From: Anseranas semipalmata
Taxonomy: Eukaryota; Chordata; Aves; Anseriformes; Anseranatidae
DNA: 64,000 nt
Assembly: GCA_013399115.1 (NCBI GenBank)
Contig: VXAA01001233.1
Coordinates: 1,197,407-1,261,406 of the forward strand
Reading direction: 5' to 3'
In this document: one piece after another, positions 13,201-27,839 of the stretch
Numbering within the stretch: position 1 is the stretch's first letter
Layout of the letters: each line of letters opens with the position of its first letter
Program-made: the position numbers and the translations under genes
Notes under the pieces: model-generated
Database searches by the model: none
Told to the model about the DNA's origin: nothing
Seen by the model: the letters and a program-made list of their open reading frames with translations, nothing else

Positions 13201-16200
13201 GTTTTTCTGGTGGAAAAGCCGCACAGGCAGCTGCACGTTCCCTCACAAATGCATCTCAATAAGAAGCTACAGTCTTTTTATTTTTATTTTTTTGACAGCA
13301 ACCTCACTGCAGTTATGCAGGGCTTTGCTACATTGAGAAAACCACTGGAGCGTACCCTACGGCACCAAGTCCGTACAGCAGACACTCACAAACTGTGCCT
13401 GCACGTGTCCTTGTCGCGTGAACGTGCCTTCAACTTCCCTGGTGAAACCGGACCCGCAGAAACCCACGTCTGAAAGCCTCCCACGCAATCACAGCTTCCC
13501 CCCAGAAAGCTGTTTTGTACACCTGGCAGATGACCACCCCAGCATTACACACACAGTCAGACCCACTCTTGCCTTTTCTGCGGTAAGAGTTTGATTCTTC
13601 CTTCATCTGCAAATGTTTGATATAAATCACCTATGTGATCTACACATTGCCATCCAGTCCAACACCATTTCTACTAACACAGCTACTCCAGCTGTCATTC
13701 CCAGGTCAGACAACACAGACCTGCAAAATTACAACCATGTGGAAAGTAAATGCTTCCAAACAGCTTCCCCAAACCCCTTCCTTAAGTCCTTTTTGCCTCT
13801 GACAAGAATCCTGCAGGTTCCCCCCGAAGGCGCAGGGAAGCTGCAGGCGCTCAGCACTTCTGAGAACCAAACACCAGCCACACTCTTCCCTACCCTCTTG
13901 CTGACACTCTGCTGCAGTCCCATCTCCACCCTGCACACACCAGGCCATTCCAGTTCCCAGTCCTCCTAACAACCCATCAAGGGCTTTCTCAGGACAGAAG
14001 CATCTCTGATGAACAGGAGACATCCTCTCATACACAAAGGTATCATCCCCTTCAGCAGGAAGATACTTTAATTACAACATTGTCTTGTAAATGACCACCC
14101 AGTTCAGTCCTGATAGGGAATGTCTGGAGACTGCCTGAGATCTGTTTTCATGGCTTCTTCAGCAGCCCTTGTTAGTGAGCAGACACAAAACCGTATGTTT
14201 CCAGCAGGGATTTCTGGAAGGATTAGAAGATGCATGTCACTTGACATCCATTTTCCTTATCTCCCATCAGTTTACCTCCCCACTTTGCTAAAAGCCCGGA
14301 GCACTTTACCATATTAACCCTGCCTGGTTGGAGCGCTGCCGCGTCTCGACTGCTGCAGGTGCCTCCTCCGTGTGGCACGCGGCCCTGGGAGAGGAACGAG
14401 CCCCCAGGCCTCCCAGGCACCAGCGTGGCCCAGGCAGTGGGGCAGGCACGGGATGTTAATACCGTCTGCTTCCGCACGTGTCAAAGCTATGTCCTCTGGT
14501 TGCTCTTCTCAGCTGTCGTCTCTCCTGCCACTGCCTTGCTCTTTTTTCCATTCCTAAACCTTAAGCAGAACTTGAAAATGCAAACAGCTGTATCTGAAGC
14601 AACGAACAGCAAAAACGAGAGAGAAAACGCACAGCCCCTGCTCTGTTGCTCTAACTGGAACCACAGTTGCATGGAAGCTTATTCACTGGGGCTCTTCATT
14701 GCAGAAGCCAACACTGCACAATGCCAATAAAATAAATATTGTTTTCTTGTCAAATCTCACTACACCACTAAACAAGCAATTTAAATGCCAAGTTCATTTT
14801 ATGTTCCAGTTCATGTTTTGTTGGTCCTACTTCATATCATTTATTTATAGTCACTGGGTGTGGTATTCTCACAGCTTATCTCAAGTAACACAGCAAACTG
14901 TCTTCTAAGCCAATGCTCAGATTTTCAAGATGAATACAAGCAAACACAAGGCCACGCACAGATAATTTTGTTAATACTAACAACAAATAAAAACTAAATA
15001 AAGATACCAAGCCACTAGAAAAACCTCAAAATAAAAGTAAAAAAAATAAACCTCTCTCTACACAATATTTCATCATCTCCACCTCATACAGACTTCAACA
15101 GGCTAACAAAATTGCACAGCAATAAAACTTTAAAACAAATGAAGATACTTGGAGGAAAAAATGTGGAGAAAACCACTTTAAATTATAATGCTCTAATAAT
15201 TTTGGATACTGCTTTCCAAACATAACGATTAACAATTATGCCTTCTTATTTTAATGGGTAGTAACATGCAATCAAATAATATGAAGGACAATTCAGGAGT
15301 TTTTTCCACTTCACTCAAAATGTTCAGGTTATTCTCTTCCTGACCAGACAGAAACAAGACACAAGAGTTTTTAGTGAGATCATATCCCTTCGTGAAAGAA
15401 CACCTTGTATTTTGGTGTCTTAAGGACTTAACTGGAAGAGGAGCCTTTCTATCACTTTGACAGGTATACAAGACAGAGAAAATCAAACTGACAGATAGTG
15501 TAAATACCTTCCACATAATTTTTTTTTAAAACCAACCCAAACTTCTTGCATTCCCAAAGCAATTTCAATAAGTTACATAACGATGTAGAAGAATAACAGA
15601 GGAATCACCTGCCAACATGAAACGCCCTTAAAATGAGGAGTGTCACCATGTATTTAGAGGCTGAACATGTGATAGAAAGCCTTAAATATCGTGGCGTAGG
15701 CCCTTAGATCTACCTTAAAAATACAGCCTGCAGGTAATGTGCTTCTGGCACTGTTCTTGCACCAAACTTCTACTCAAGTGAAAGAGGCTACAAGACAAAA
15801 CACCTCTCTAACCAAGAAAGGAACACACAGAGTTCAGCAATGATGTGAAAGTATTTCACAACTCTCCTAAAAGAAAAAAGCCTTAAGGATGCACAAATTT
15901 CCAAGTTACAATGTACAACAAAGTATCTCCTAAACTGCACAGACAAATCAGTGTCTTTTTCCAATGTTATCTCTTCCCTAGCACCACCTAATAAATGCTT
16001 TAAACCAAATTTAAAGGTATTACGTTTATTGTTGCTCTAACACAGCACTACTGCCTAACACTAACACACTTCTGAATTTCAAGGATAAGCTGGTACCTAG
16101 CTTCACTTCTCAAAGAACAGATCTCCTCGTAGCTGGACCAAGTTAGTCCAAAAGTTAAAGGCAGAGGAATTCTGGTAAATCAGAACCTTTCAAAATATGA

Positions 16201-16367
16201 TCACAATACCCCGGTGGGAGATGCTTGTGTCTGTAGTTTAAAAATTACTCCTAACTCCATGTTCAAACACTTATATGTGTCCCTGTTCTCAAAAATCTAA
16301 CCATTAATTTAGGTTTCCTAACTTCCAATATTTTCTGTTAAGAATTTCAGTCTATGCGTCTTTTGAC

Positions 16368-16383
16368 AAAAAAAAAAAAAAAA
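16368..16383. repeat. Poly-A run
   Basis: Sixteen A followed by GAAAGAAAAGG. No target-site duplication or retroposed body was recognised. Confidence 0.85.
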
Positions 16384-18516
16384 GAAAGAAAAGGCTACTG
16401 CTGATTTCAGATGTCTTCCTGCAAAGACAATCACCCTGCTCACTGATTTCCCCCTCTGAATGAAGTTTAGAGATGTCCAAGAGGGACAAATGGTGACTCT
16501 GACCAGGAAGTAATCTGCTTATTTTGATTGAAAGCTTCTGCTTACAAAGATGGTTCTCTCATTTACAGTTTTCTAATAAAATTAATCTATTTTCTGGAGA
16601 AGCAGGGTGGGGGAACAGGCGACCTCCAGGCTTATCAGGAACCTCCTGCCCGCATGAACATTTTCACCTTCCCCTTAACATCCTTGTGTCAAACACCAGA
16701 CCTAATAATGCCAGCTTGAATATCAACATTACCTTTTGTTACAGACAATTCTAACCAGCATAGCGAATCTGCCTCAGGAAGGGAGATTCCACAAAGCAAA
16801 GGAAAAGAACAGTCAGGAGAGGCAGAAGGGAGAGAAACAACAAATGAAAAGATGGCAATCAGCCAATTCACAAAGCACGATGCTAACAACTTGGAAGTTC
16901 AGTTTCACAAGAAAAACATGTTTTTACATTCTTTCTCTGTATGACTTGCAGACAATTTCCTAAAGATGGCAGTGGATATACTTCCGATGGTCTGATACGC
17001 CACAGTTCTTCCATCACAAATGCTCGACTGGCTCTTGCTGAAGCACGGTCTGGAAGATCCTGCAGACTGATAGACTGATCTGGTAACCACTTAAGCAGAT
17101 TTACTATTATCAAGCCAAGTAACTAAATAATGAAAATCACATTACAGAGCCCAGATGAGGAGCTCTGCAAATAGAAAATTCACATCTGTGCTCTGCCAGC
17201 TGTGACCTCCAGTTCATTTTTTAAACGGCTTTCTGTGAAGGATCCTTACGCAGGCCACCATAGGTAAAGAAATTTCTAAAGGACCGCCAAGCTAAGTCAT
17301 TTTGGAGTACAAAATGAAAGGAAATTCATGAAAGTTTCCAGATTAAGAAGAGAGTTCTCATTTTTTATTAAAAATTATGCAATCCTGACAAGGGGGTTAT
17401 AAATTTCCTCATTCCTCCTTCTCTTCACCCCTCACTTGAAGATGTTACTGTTGATGGTCAGTTCCTGCATGGAGACATCAGACAGCTGAAAAGTTTTTGT
17501 CCTCAACTAATTCTTGACCTTCCTACTAACGCTACCAAAAGTCTGGCCATTTAGCACCAAACATGCTAGCATTTTATGTGGTTACTCTGTCCAGTAGGAA
17601 CTGCACTGAGACCATTAGATTTACCCCATAGCCACAACTGAACAGCAAGGTACTGGCTTCTTCAGAGCCACCTGAGGCTTAACCCTATCCAGATTTCTTC
17701 CTTTCATACCAATCAAAATAAATAAAAATCAAAAAAAGCAGCCTCTCTTCATACACAGATTCATACCACATATTTGAATGCAGTGAATATTTTAAAACCT
17801 TACATAAAGGTTAATATTGTACATCAGAAAAGATGAAAGAATGCTGTTAATAAGCTGTCATAAAGTTAGATTACAGAAATATTTTCAGTATTTATTACCC
17901 AAATTACCTCCCTCTCTAAAATATTTTTAAATCAGAAATGAGATATAAACAATGAAAATACACTCTGTAATCAAAGTTTGCTTTGCATAATGTATGATGA
18001 GAAAGTTACTCTTGTTCTTTTCTAGCACATGTGGAAATGAAGTGTTTAAAATGTTGATTGTTTAAAAGAAATGATTACTCTTATTGGAAACATCAGACCT
18101 TCTATCACACCTTCCTACAATTAGGAAATGCAAAGAAGTTTCTGTAAATATGCAGTGTAACAAGTTGATTAAAGACAACCAACCACCTGGATTTGGACTA
18201 TTCAAAGCTCTTGTGCTTAAAAACAAAAACTGAAAATGAACAAACTCAGTTTCCAAGCAACGTACTCAATTTCTGTAAATCCCTGTGTATCAAACAGCAG
18301 CAAGTCAACTTGCTTAAGCTGTAATGCAGTACTTTTAGCATGTGATGTACTGACCAACTCGTGATTTTGGTTACTGCACTTCAAAGGTATAAAAAAGTCC
18401 CATGACCAGCTTCAGAGGAGTTACTCATGCTAAGCAGTGTCTCAGCGCAAAATAGGTACCTTGGATACAGACTCATTTTGTATAAAAGTTTATTTCATGC
18501 AATTAAGGGTTGAACA

Positions 18517-18552
18517 TTTTTTTTTCTTTTTTTTTTTTTTATTTTTATTTTA
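18517..18552. repeat. T-rich low-complexity tract
   Basis: T runs broken by single C and A bases, about 255 nt on the intronic side of the exon 3 donor. Confidence 0.85.
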
Positions 18553-18662
18553 CAATCTATCATAGCTGAGTCCCAGTCCTTGTTTAGAGCTCCTCATTAA
18601 ACATGTGTATACTAGAAATACAAGAGAATATGAGGACAGGGTGAGGAGCACCTCTCCTCAGA

Positions 18663-18684
18663 AGAAGGCGGAGTACCGCCTTCT
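18663..18684. repeat. Short perfect inverted repeat near exon 3
   Basis: AGAAGGCGG and CCGCCTTCT flank a 4-nt loop (AGTA). It lies about 120 nt into the intron from the exon 3 donor and would fold in pre-mRNA as well. Confidence 0.85.
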
Positions 18685-18806
18685 CCATTTTCTCACAGTT
18701 ATCAAGAGTGGCAGAAAATACATGCTATTTTGCAAAAGAAATACTTTCATTTTTTTTCTTCACATACTAAATGACAACATGAGTAATTTCAGAATTCAAT
18801 ACTTAC

Positions 18807-18955
18807 TCCATCATAGATGGTGGAATAGTACAGCAGTCTTGGATTGCAGTCAAGGGTGACGTGAGATGAGCAGTATACGATGCTTCTACTACTTGCTTGT
18901 TACGATTCACAACGTCCAAGTAACGGTTAAACTTCTCACGAATTTTTTTTGCCAA
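18807..18955 (-). CDS. CACHD1: CACHD1 coding exon 3 (149 nt)
   Basis: On the minus strand a long T run ends in TTTCAG and the exon opens TTGGCA; the donor is GTAAGT. It encodes 49 full codons plus two bases, starting LAKKIREKFNRYLDVVNRNK and ending DCCTIPPSMM; the split codon GA-A is completed by exon 4. The peptide continues directly from VQQ of exon 2 and matches CACHD1. It begins with a charged, probably helical stretch and carries an adjacent cysteine pair (QDCC) that could form disulfides in the ectodomain. It corresponds to the region before the VWA domain in alpha2-delta-like proteins. A run of eight A on the coding strand (plus-strand T run 18943-18950) spans the Ala-Lys-Lys-Ile codons near the start. 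No stop, frameshift or missing base is seen. Confidence 0.97.
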
Positions 18956-21900
18956 CTGAAAAAAAAAATTAAGAAAGATGAAAATTCAGTCATTTTCTTT
19001 GTGATACTATGTTCCTTATTAACAAACTCCAACGGAAAGAAAAACCACATATGTTAAAGCTAATAGTTGTCTGCCTTGCTCACTGTACTCCCTATTTTGG
19101 TGGCTCAAGGCACCGTGAAGTCAAGTAATTAATAATATTGGCCACAGAAAGCAGTATATATAATAAGGTAAAATACATTTACCATCTAGTACTTGAACAC
19201 TGAGTTCTGCATGCATGAGGAGTGAAATTTCCATTATACCAAACTTTCCTTTCATTAAGAACTGGCACCCTGATGTGACTCTACCCATGCTACTGTGCTC
19301 AGCACTGAAGCTCTCCAATCCGATGCTCTTGCAAGGTCTGACGAGGATATGATGGAGACTAAAATAGGCCACAAGACAATCTGAAGTCCACAAATGGACT
19401 CCTAAGCGAAGCCCAAATAACAGTCCTACAGAAGACCTCAGCCCTAATGTAACCCCTCTGTGAAAACGTAGATAAACATCGTACTGCTTCAGGAGCAAAC
19501 AGACAACAGCACATCTGTCAGTGCACTGGAAATATTTAGAAGAGCAAGATCAGGATCCAGACAACCCCAAATACTGTCATGCAAATCTTTCTCTTGATCA
19601 ACAGTCTCCTCAGGCAGGTCGATCAGTGCAGAAGTAATTCACAATTCCTTTCACATAGTTCTCTTCATTGCAGTTTGGGCAAAATAAACCCTCCCACTTC
19701 CTGCTTCTGTCTTTGTATCTCCTGCTGCTTTCCTGGGGGTGCCCCAGGGACTGAGCTGATCATCTCCCAAATGATCTTCTATACAGATCCAGCAGCTCGC
19801 TGTGGTTTGCCATAAGCTACAGCTGTTTAACTACAGTTTAACTTCAAATAACAACAAAATGAAAAATCTGTAATTAATATTATAATATAACAGGGGAAAA
19901 AAAGGCAACATCTCGCAGAGATGAAATTCTTCCACAAGCTTTTTGTTGTCGGAGTTCCCTCTGATGGAGGCAGCCACTTACAAATCAGGACAAGGTTTAG
20001 AGGTAGCACTATTACTTGTAACAGCAGATGATCATATTTCTCTCCTTTCAGAAGGTAAAACCAATCAGCCTGACATCCTGCCCCAACAATTCTCAAACGT
20101 TCAAAAGTTAGCAACCAGTACAAACTAATTAGGAAAAAAGTTAGGAACTATTACAAACTAATACTAACTTTAGAAATAGCTAATTTGGATACCTTAGCCT
20201 CTCTCTTTAATGTTTAAATGTTTCTCTTTAAATTTGTCCTTTAAAACAATGAAATAATAAAATGCACTTTCCATCTAGCAATGGTATTTGTGCAAACACG
20301 CAGCACGGGGACTGGCAGCTGTGCCACTCGAGCTACGGTTATGCCCCTGCTCTCTCCGTGCCCGGTGACTTCGAACCAAGCCTAAGAGGCGAGGTGTTAG
20401 CAAGGGCACATCGCAGGACTACTGCAGCTGCCTCGCTGTGGGGAAAGAGCTTGCCTGTGTATCCTTCATGAGGCACTTCACAGCAGGCTTGACTGATGAC
20501 TTTGCAGAGGAAAACTGGAAGGGAAAATTTGTGGCTGTTATTTGAGTGGACGCGACAGTAAACACAGTCACTAGGGAGCATTGGGTTTTACCAGGCATGT
20601 TTACTAGGGCTTTTGCTCCTTGTCTTTCGTTCAAAGTTAGGGATAAATAAAACAGATGGGGCATACAGAAAATTCGGTCTGGCACATTCGGTCTGCTTTT
20701 CACACCAACAGATCTACTACACAATCATCTCCCACTCGTACCTGAAATGAAGGAGAATTACCTCTGAGCAGCATGCTGCGGTGCTGAACACTCGGAAATA
20801 TTTCATGCTGCATTTCTGCAAACTTTCCTCAGGGCTGGGGTTTGCTCAGGAGTTCACAACACCCACCCTTCTCGCTCTGCCCCTCCTGCACGCCCCAAGC
20901 TCTGCTGGGCGGATCGAGCAGTGCCGCTGCTCTTGTGTGCCCAGACCCGCGACGGGTTGTGCCTGATCCCCTGGACTGACAAACATCTCTCCTAACTATT
21001 ATTAACAGGACATTTCATCTTGATTTACTTTGTTATGCAAATACGAGGCCCACACTGATGACAGCAATGACTTTGCCTCCACTGTTCCCATCAAATGCTA
21101 CAGCTCAGCGACAGGTCTCCTAGGAGCACAGGTTTAGCAGAACCCTGCTCAGATGACTTGCAGAATTACACCTAATTACCTTTGTGGAATGATTTATTGC
21201 CAAGGCACCACAGGACTACTAATGGTCTCCTCCATGCTAGGCATCCAACACTATTAAATTGCTCCCAGTTGTTAGATAATAAGCCGCTGGGTAGTTCCTT
21301 CTCTTTCCTACTTTCAGGTAAACTTTCTCTTCGTCTGACTATACGCCTTAAACGTGACCTTGAGAAGCGCGGTCTTCAGCAGTGCCTCAAACATACACTA
21401 GCCAGATTTCCTAAACTGAAGCATTTACATTTCATGGTCACAAAGTTCCTCTCTTAGTTTGGGCAAATGAAATACTTGTGCTTAAGTGCTATGTGAACCA
21501 GATACTTGGATCTATACACTTCTTTTTTGGTTTCCCTATTTGAAAAAACACAAAATGGGGAAAGAGCTTAGGATTGCTGAAAAAGGGACCACATGTCCTT
21601 CATTAGCAGTAACAAAACTAACATGGAGCATCAGAGCACAAGGACTCCCACTTGGAATCACTGCTTTTCTCTGATAAATGCATGCTGTACAAAGTGAGAT
21701 TTAGGTATTGACGAGTTTTCACCTTCCAGGTTGAATGATGAAAGCTCCCCACACCCTTTGAATTTACCCTGCTGGGCAGTCTGAAGATCTGAGAAATCTG
21801 TTGTCAGAAGAGCTCACACCTCAGAAGCTGATAAAAAGCAAATGCTTAGTGCCTAAACTGCATCTCCCATCCAAAAACCTCCAAATGGCTCAAAGTCATT

Positions 21901-22451
21901 ACCTTACTTTTATTAAACGGGCTCCAACACTTCAGTCACATGCATTTCATCAACAAGGGAACCAAAGCCTCCCCTTGCTACACAACCAACCGGTCTTTGC
22001 CCACTGACACCGGCATGCTTGGACGGACAGAGTTTGGCTCATCTAAGTACCCTGAAAAATACTACCCTCCGATAATAAGAGGATATGCTCCCAATAATCA
22101 GAACATATTAAAAACAGCTGGCTCAGAATAAGCCACTAATGGCCAGATGATCCAAGCAATTTTTTCATTGAAAATTGATCATAATGCATAAACCATGTTA
22201 AGACTCTAAGGATAACACACCAATCAGCTGTAAAATTAGTTTTAAAATAGTTCTAATTCATCAAATCGAGATGCATAATCTGGATGAAGCCTAACAAAAC
22301 CAACTTGAATTTTCTTCCATAGTTGGGCTTCACTGGAGTGCAAAACATCCTGAAATCCAGGACAGTGAACAGTCATTCCAGTTCTCGATGATTAGAACAG
22401 CAGCAAAAAATAACACACACTTCCCAGCTCCTCATCTACGCCTTGCGTGCC

Positions 22452-22477
22452 CATGCATGCATGCATGCACACACACA
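22452..22477. repeat. (CATG)n / (CA)n microsatellite
   Basis: CATGCATGCATGCATG passes directly into CACACACA. It is short and probably length-polymorphic. Confidence 0.85.
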
Positions 22478-22584
22478 TCATTAGCTCAGGAACATTATTC
22501 AGTTTGCAAAGGGATGCACTTGGTTGCTAGAGCCTGTCAGAATAAAAGCTGCCGTCTTAAATCAGCTTGTTATTTTTCTAAATT

Positions 22585-22607
22585 AAAAAAAAAAAAAAAA
22601 AAAAAAA
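22585..22607. repeat. Poly-A run (23 nt)
   Basis: Twenty-three A followed by GGAAAAC. No retroposed body is recognised upstream. Confidence 0.9.
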
Positions 22608-25600
22608 GGAAAACATCTTTCATCCAAAGATCACTTACTACTTTTTCCAGCACACGCCCTGCCTCTTTTAAGCTGCCCAGAGCTGAACAGCCGCAGCATA
22701 CTGAAGGATGCAAGACCCATGTCACATTTGTTGCAAAAACTCAAAGGTACAGAAGGAAAGAGAAAACAAATGACAAAGGGATGGAGCATTTAAATAATGC
22801 AGACATCCTAACAGGGTCATTTAAAATATTTTAGAAGGCAAAATGGAAAACTGCGTCCTCAATCAAGCACATAAAAGGGGATGCAAGCTCACATCCCACA
22901 GTTACCCATGGGCGGGGAATGACTGTGACAGACATTTCCTGCTCCCACAAAAATGCTCAAATTCACTCATTTTAATGCAGACTAAAATAAATTTGGATAC
23001 CTTGAGATTGACATAAAATGCTATTATCCTCGGGTCAATTCTCAAAGCGCTCTTCACCTCATTTTAAAAACAAAGGAAAAACCTTGCTCATCATTCAGTC
23101 TGTTTTTTCCAGATTTCTACATTTTCTCCCTAATTTTAAGGAACCGAATAATAAGAAATATGTGCTCGCTCCGAACAATGCAGCCATTAGCTGTATTTTT
23201 TTCCCCTTTTTGGCAGCTGGCGTGCAGCCAGCGCATTTCAGTTTGCAGACAGGTTGGACGGTAACACCTGTTTCTATTACAGCAGCACCCATGGGTAATG
23301 CACTTCAATTGTCACCATCTCCACTGACAACCTTTCATCACAACATCAGTGAGTTTCTCTAATTTTCCCAGAGACATTTTGCTCATTTGCATAGTTCCCT
23401 CGAGCTTTGTTAAAGCTTCGTTCCCCTCAAAGCTCCGCTGCTCTGAAGTCTTCCTTTTTCAGGGAGCACTGAGGGAAAGTAGAGCTCCAAGGTTAGGCTT
23501 TATTTCTGGCTGTATCTCAAAAGCCGAGATACTTTTTATGTTATCAAGACTGTATATAAAATATTTATCAATGAGGTCGACAGGCATGGATGCCGTAACG
23601 GACTTGCAGCGGGGATTTAGCGCTGCTGGGCTCCTCGGGAACTATTGCCTACCCATTGAAGAGTTCAGTTAGCATTTTTATTTTTAAACCCCTTTTGTGA
23701 ACCAGCAGAATCTGGAACAAAAGACATCCATCATGCACTCCCCCTGCTGTATCACAGCTTCATGATACTGTGGATCCACACACTCCTGTTCTAGAAGTGA
23801 CATATTTTTTTAACATATTTATTCCTAATCCGTTTGGCTCTTAAAAAGCCGCTGCTGCTGTACAAATTCAGAACAGGGTCTTGTGACGTTCAGAAAGGAC
23901 CTCAGAATCACCACCAGGTTATTCATACACTTTTGTTTTAACAGATTCAAACCATTTCTCCTACTCTGGATGATAATGAAAATATATTCTTGATCATTCC
24001 ATCAGGATGCAGGAAACTACTTTCCAACATGCATTTCTTCAAAGGGAACAGCACTCATTTGAGGCGTTCCATCTTCCAGTAATTTTGGCAAGGTTTCCCA
24101 AGACCTACCGAAGGAAAGAGATTTCAAATGTGGTCCACAACAAAACCTAGAGAAATGGCCACGATTCCTTTAAGTTATTCTGGAAATATGTTAAACACTG
24201 TACATTTTGCCTTTTATCACAAGCCTCACCATTAACCAACAAAAAATTCAACATCTTGTGACCATATCATGGCTCATAGCCAGGGAGACGTCATGCGTAA
24301 CAGCAAAATCTTGATTTTTCACCATGCTGATTTCCTTTGGAAATCTGAGCCATGTCTGTCAACAAAGGCCGTAATACCCTCAGTGACATGAGGCAAGTCG
24401 CTTGCTAAAACATCAGGAGGTTGCAATGGCTGTCCTTTAATTGTCACGCAGGTCATTAACAAGCAGTGCTACAATGTTTCCCCCACCCTAGAGGAAGAAC
24501 CACAGGAGGAGTCCGCAACAGTCTCACCAACTATTGTTTGCAAAACCTGTTCTTGTCTCAAAATAGTTCAAAAATTTAAAAAGAAAAGGATGTCTGGCTC
24601 TAAAGTACGCTTGGAAAAAGCAGTGCCTTATCTAACTAGTTTCTCACAGGTTGTGTGGAAGTCCTCCATAAATCCAGAAGATGAGTGCAGCCCAAGAGCA
24701 GTGAAACAAATGGGAGAGCAGCAGTGATGAAGAAACTCCCAGAAGCAAAGTCCAGAATTGCAGCATTTCAGTTGGTTGTAGAATTATAAAACAAGGCAAA
24801 CGTTATTTACAAACAGTATAACAACCCAGCGAAAGAAACCCATAATATCATCATCTGGGATTTTTATTTTGTCCACTGTCTTCCATGTGACACAAAGCCA
24901 ACACAGTTTGCAAAATGGCTGTTTAATCTTTAGAGAGAGTTCTCCCAAATTCAGTGAGCACCTGTGTCTGACTGTGTTTGGGCAGCTCTACTTCCATGCT
25001 TTACTATATTTTCAGAAGGAAAGCTGACGTTCTCTACAGGTTCTACTTCTGTAATAGTTATCAGAGAGCATGATGTGAGCTACCACCTCAAACATACCCG
25101 AGAACCCTTCCCAACCAAAAGAACACATGCACTTCACTCATGCCGTGCTACACATCTAAGAGCAACTCAGGAAAGAGTGTCCTACCAACGAGAAAAAGCC
25201 GCAGCAGCTGTATCCCACTTGTGCAGGATTTCTAATTACTGTAGCTCAAGTGTGAACAACATGCACTTCCCAGAACTTGCCCAGGTATGGCAGCAAGATC
25301 AATATCTGAAATAACTTTTGTCCATCAGGAGTTAAGTCCAATGCAGACCGAAACTCTGAACAATGGATCCACAAATTTTGATAAAAACTTCTCTATCAGA
25401 TTGACAAGAATTATGGCTAGGTGTTCATTGTAGCAAAGTAAATAAATAAATAGAAGTTTCACTTCACATTAGCATACGTTTCATTTGATGTCTGAATTAT
25501 TTAACCATTTGATTCAGCATTTATAACTCTGAAATACAAGCACCATTTCTGAATTAAAAATATATTCTGCTGTTCTAACAAGAAGGCTTTGCATTTCTCC

Positions 25601-27839
25601 CAAAGACATTTCTGTGGCAGACGTAATCCACTCAATTCAACCTCAAGTCATCGATGATTTCAGCTTTCAGAGATTTAGTTATTTATTTAAGATACACTAT
25701 TCATCAAAAAATACTTTCGGTAACCTGGTTCTATGAGAAACAAACATGTATACATGCAAATATAAGCATTTTGCCTTAAAATTCTGTTCCCGAACCTCCT
25801 AACCAACTTCCTTCAATTACTGAGTAGCTCCTAGCAGCTTCATACAAAATTGATTCTCTAGGTTATTATGGATATTTTTATAGCTGATAATTATGCTCTG
25901 GATGAGCTAGCAGGAAAGGAAATGACAGTTTTCTAGCTCTAAACATAGAAGTTACACGGAGAATAGGAGCTATTAAACCAGGTAAAACCTAATGACAGAA
26001 GACACATCTCACTGCTTGTGCATTTACTTATTGCAAACTAAAATCCTTCCCTCTGTCCCTGTCCTTCCCAGCCTTCAAATACGAGTGACTATGCCCAAGA
26101 ATATTCCAGCGAGGTGATTTTCAGCTGACAAGTGCGCACTTACAACTGGCCGTCTCTACTAACGTAATTACCAGGGACACGCGGGCAGGCTATGTAGAAA
26201 CAGAAGACGTGACTGCAAATTTCTCTCTGCAGGGACGTCCCTGCGGGGCTGCCTGGCCCGACCGCGGTCCCCCCGCTGCAGACCTGGGGAGCTGCAGTAC
26301 TCAGGGCAGGGGTAAGGGCTCTGGATGGGGCTGTTGCTATGTGAAAGGAGGACAGGGAAACATGGCCAGCACCAGGAGAAAGCTTTAAAATGAAACAAAT
26401 CTGTTTTAACATGCATCGTTTCCTCCATCCATCGTTTGTTAGGTTGGTTTTAAACCTAAAGGTATTTTAGCCTAGCTCACAAATACAATCAAAAGGGAAA
26501 TGAATAACTCAATTTGACACTGGAATAATTTGCAAGACAGAAAGGTTCAGAGCACCCGCCTGGTGAATCAATTCATTGGAGCAGACCCTGGGATTTTTAT
26601 TGGGATCATGGCTGCTGGGCTCTAAATTCTCTGCTAGAGTTCAAGGGACAAGACTTTTCTGCATGAAGCCACTCAATACACACCTGCTCAGGGCTGCAGC
26701 ACCATCCACTTTCCTCTCCGGATTCCAGTGTCGTGCTCTCTGTGCTGCAGAAACCAGATGTCTGGCATGATGCTAAATGCACGCTGACTTCCCCGAAAAC
26801 AGCTAACCTAGATTGCCCCTACTAAAACTAGCTATTTTCCACCTTTTTGTATCACTGGTTCACACCACTAAAATTTTCTTATTGTATGAGTTCTCTGATA
26901 TTGAAATAACTTACAGGAAAGCTATTCAAGTTATTTTTGGCAATTGTCATCCAATTTTTAATAACCTATTCAAAGAGAAAAAGGATACTTAGGATAGCAA
27001 TCCTATAACTGTAGACCTTAACAGTGTAAGCAGATTAACGTCAAAAGGTAAACCTCTCCTTGTGTGGCATGAAGAAAGCCAAGCGTATTAAATTATTCGG
27101 CCTGAAGGCCAACAGCTGTAGGTTTTCCACTTTCCCAACAAACTGAAAGTCATTATTTACACAGTTTGGTATATAAGAAAACAACCCACACAACAATTCA
27201 GTGGTCTGCCAGAAAAAAATCCCAGCTGGCATAAAACCATAATTAATTGCCTTCGGGTATCAGTTGCCAAGAAAATGTTAATGAATGACAAAAGCAGGAA
27301 TGAATGACAGGGGATTTAAATTTGCTTACATTTGTTTGCATTTGCTCAAGATGATCCCATTCGATGTACTACTCTTACTCATAAAACTCCAGTTACATTG
27401 CTTGTGATTCATTAGGGCTAGAAGACCTGGTTATTAACGAAACAGAAGTGCTCAATTATTCTGCTATCCACTTCACTGTTGAGCTTTTAACCACAGTAAT
27501 TACGCTTCACCGGGGCCTCATTCTTCTCCTCTGACAGCTCAGAATTCATCACACTACCTACAGTGTTTAGACAGTTATTTGTACCTACTTAGAGTGAATA
27601 CCTATGTCTGTGACCAGGAAACAAGAAGTGTCTTTTTCTAAGTGGAGAATCTACAGTCAAGACTTCAAAGAGGTTTTAATTCTGTTTCTTGGTTTCCCCA
27701 AAACACTTTTGGCTTTCAAGAGCCATCTGATACATATAATCTAGCCCACATGGCCCTTTTGTGGTGTGCAGACCACCCAGAAATACTTTTGAAAACCCTA
27801 TCACCGAGTCACAGCCAGTGAGCCCTTCTGTTAAGATGT

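Larger units (their letters stand above)
5856..18806 (-). other. CACHD1: CACHD1 intron between exons 3 and 4 (12,951 nt)
   Basis: The intron is bounded on the minus strand by GTAAGT at 18806 and TTTCAG ending at 5856. It contains a short antisense CR1 tail (6491-6540), a CA/TA-rich purine-pyrimidine stretch (7176-7237), a poly-A run (16368-16383) and T-rich sequence about 250 nt from exon 3. A small perfect hairpin lies at 18663-18684. Long AT-rich unique stretches such as 9780-10160 and 11800-12140 look like ordinary or possibly conserved noncoding DNA. No gene was recognised. Confidence 0.88.

Noticed and set aside
22585..22607. The poly-A runs here and at 5445, 16368, 54722 and 58653 as tails of processed pseudogenes
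   Set aside because: No gene-like body, open frame or target-site duplication was recognised upstream of any of them.
22388..22834. A 148-codon plus-strand open frame, the longest in the window
   Set aside because: It reads through a CATG/CA repeat and a 23-nt poly-A run, so its length reflects simple sequence and not a protein.
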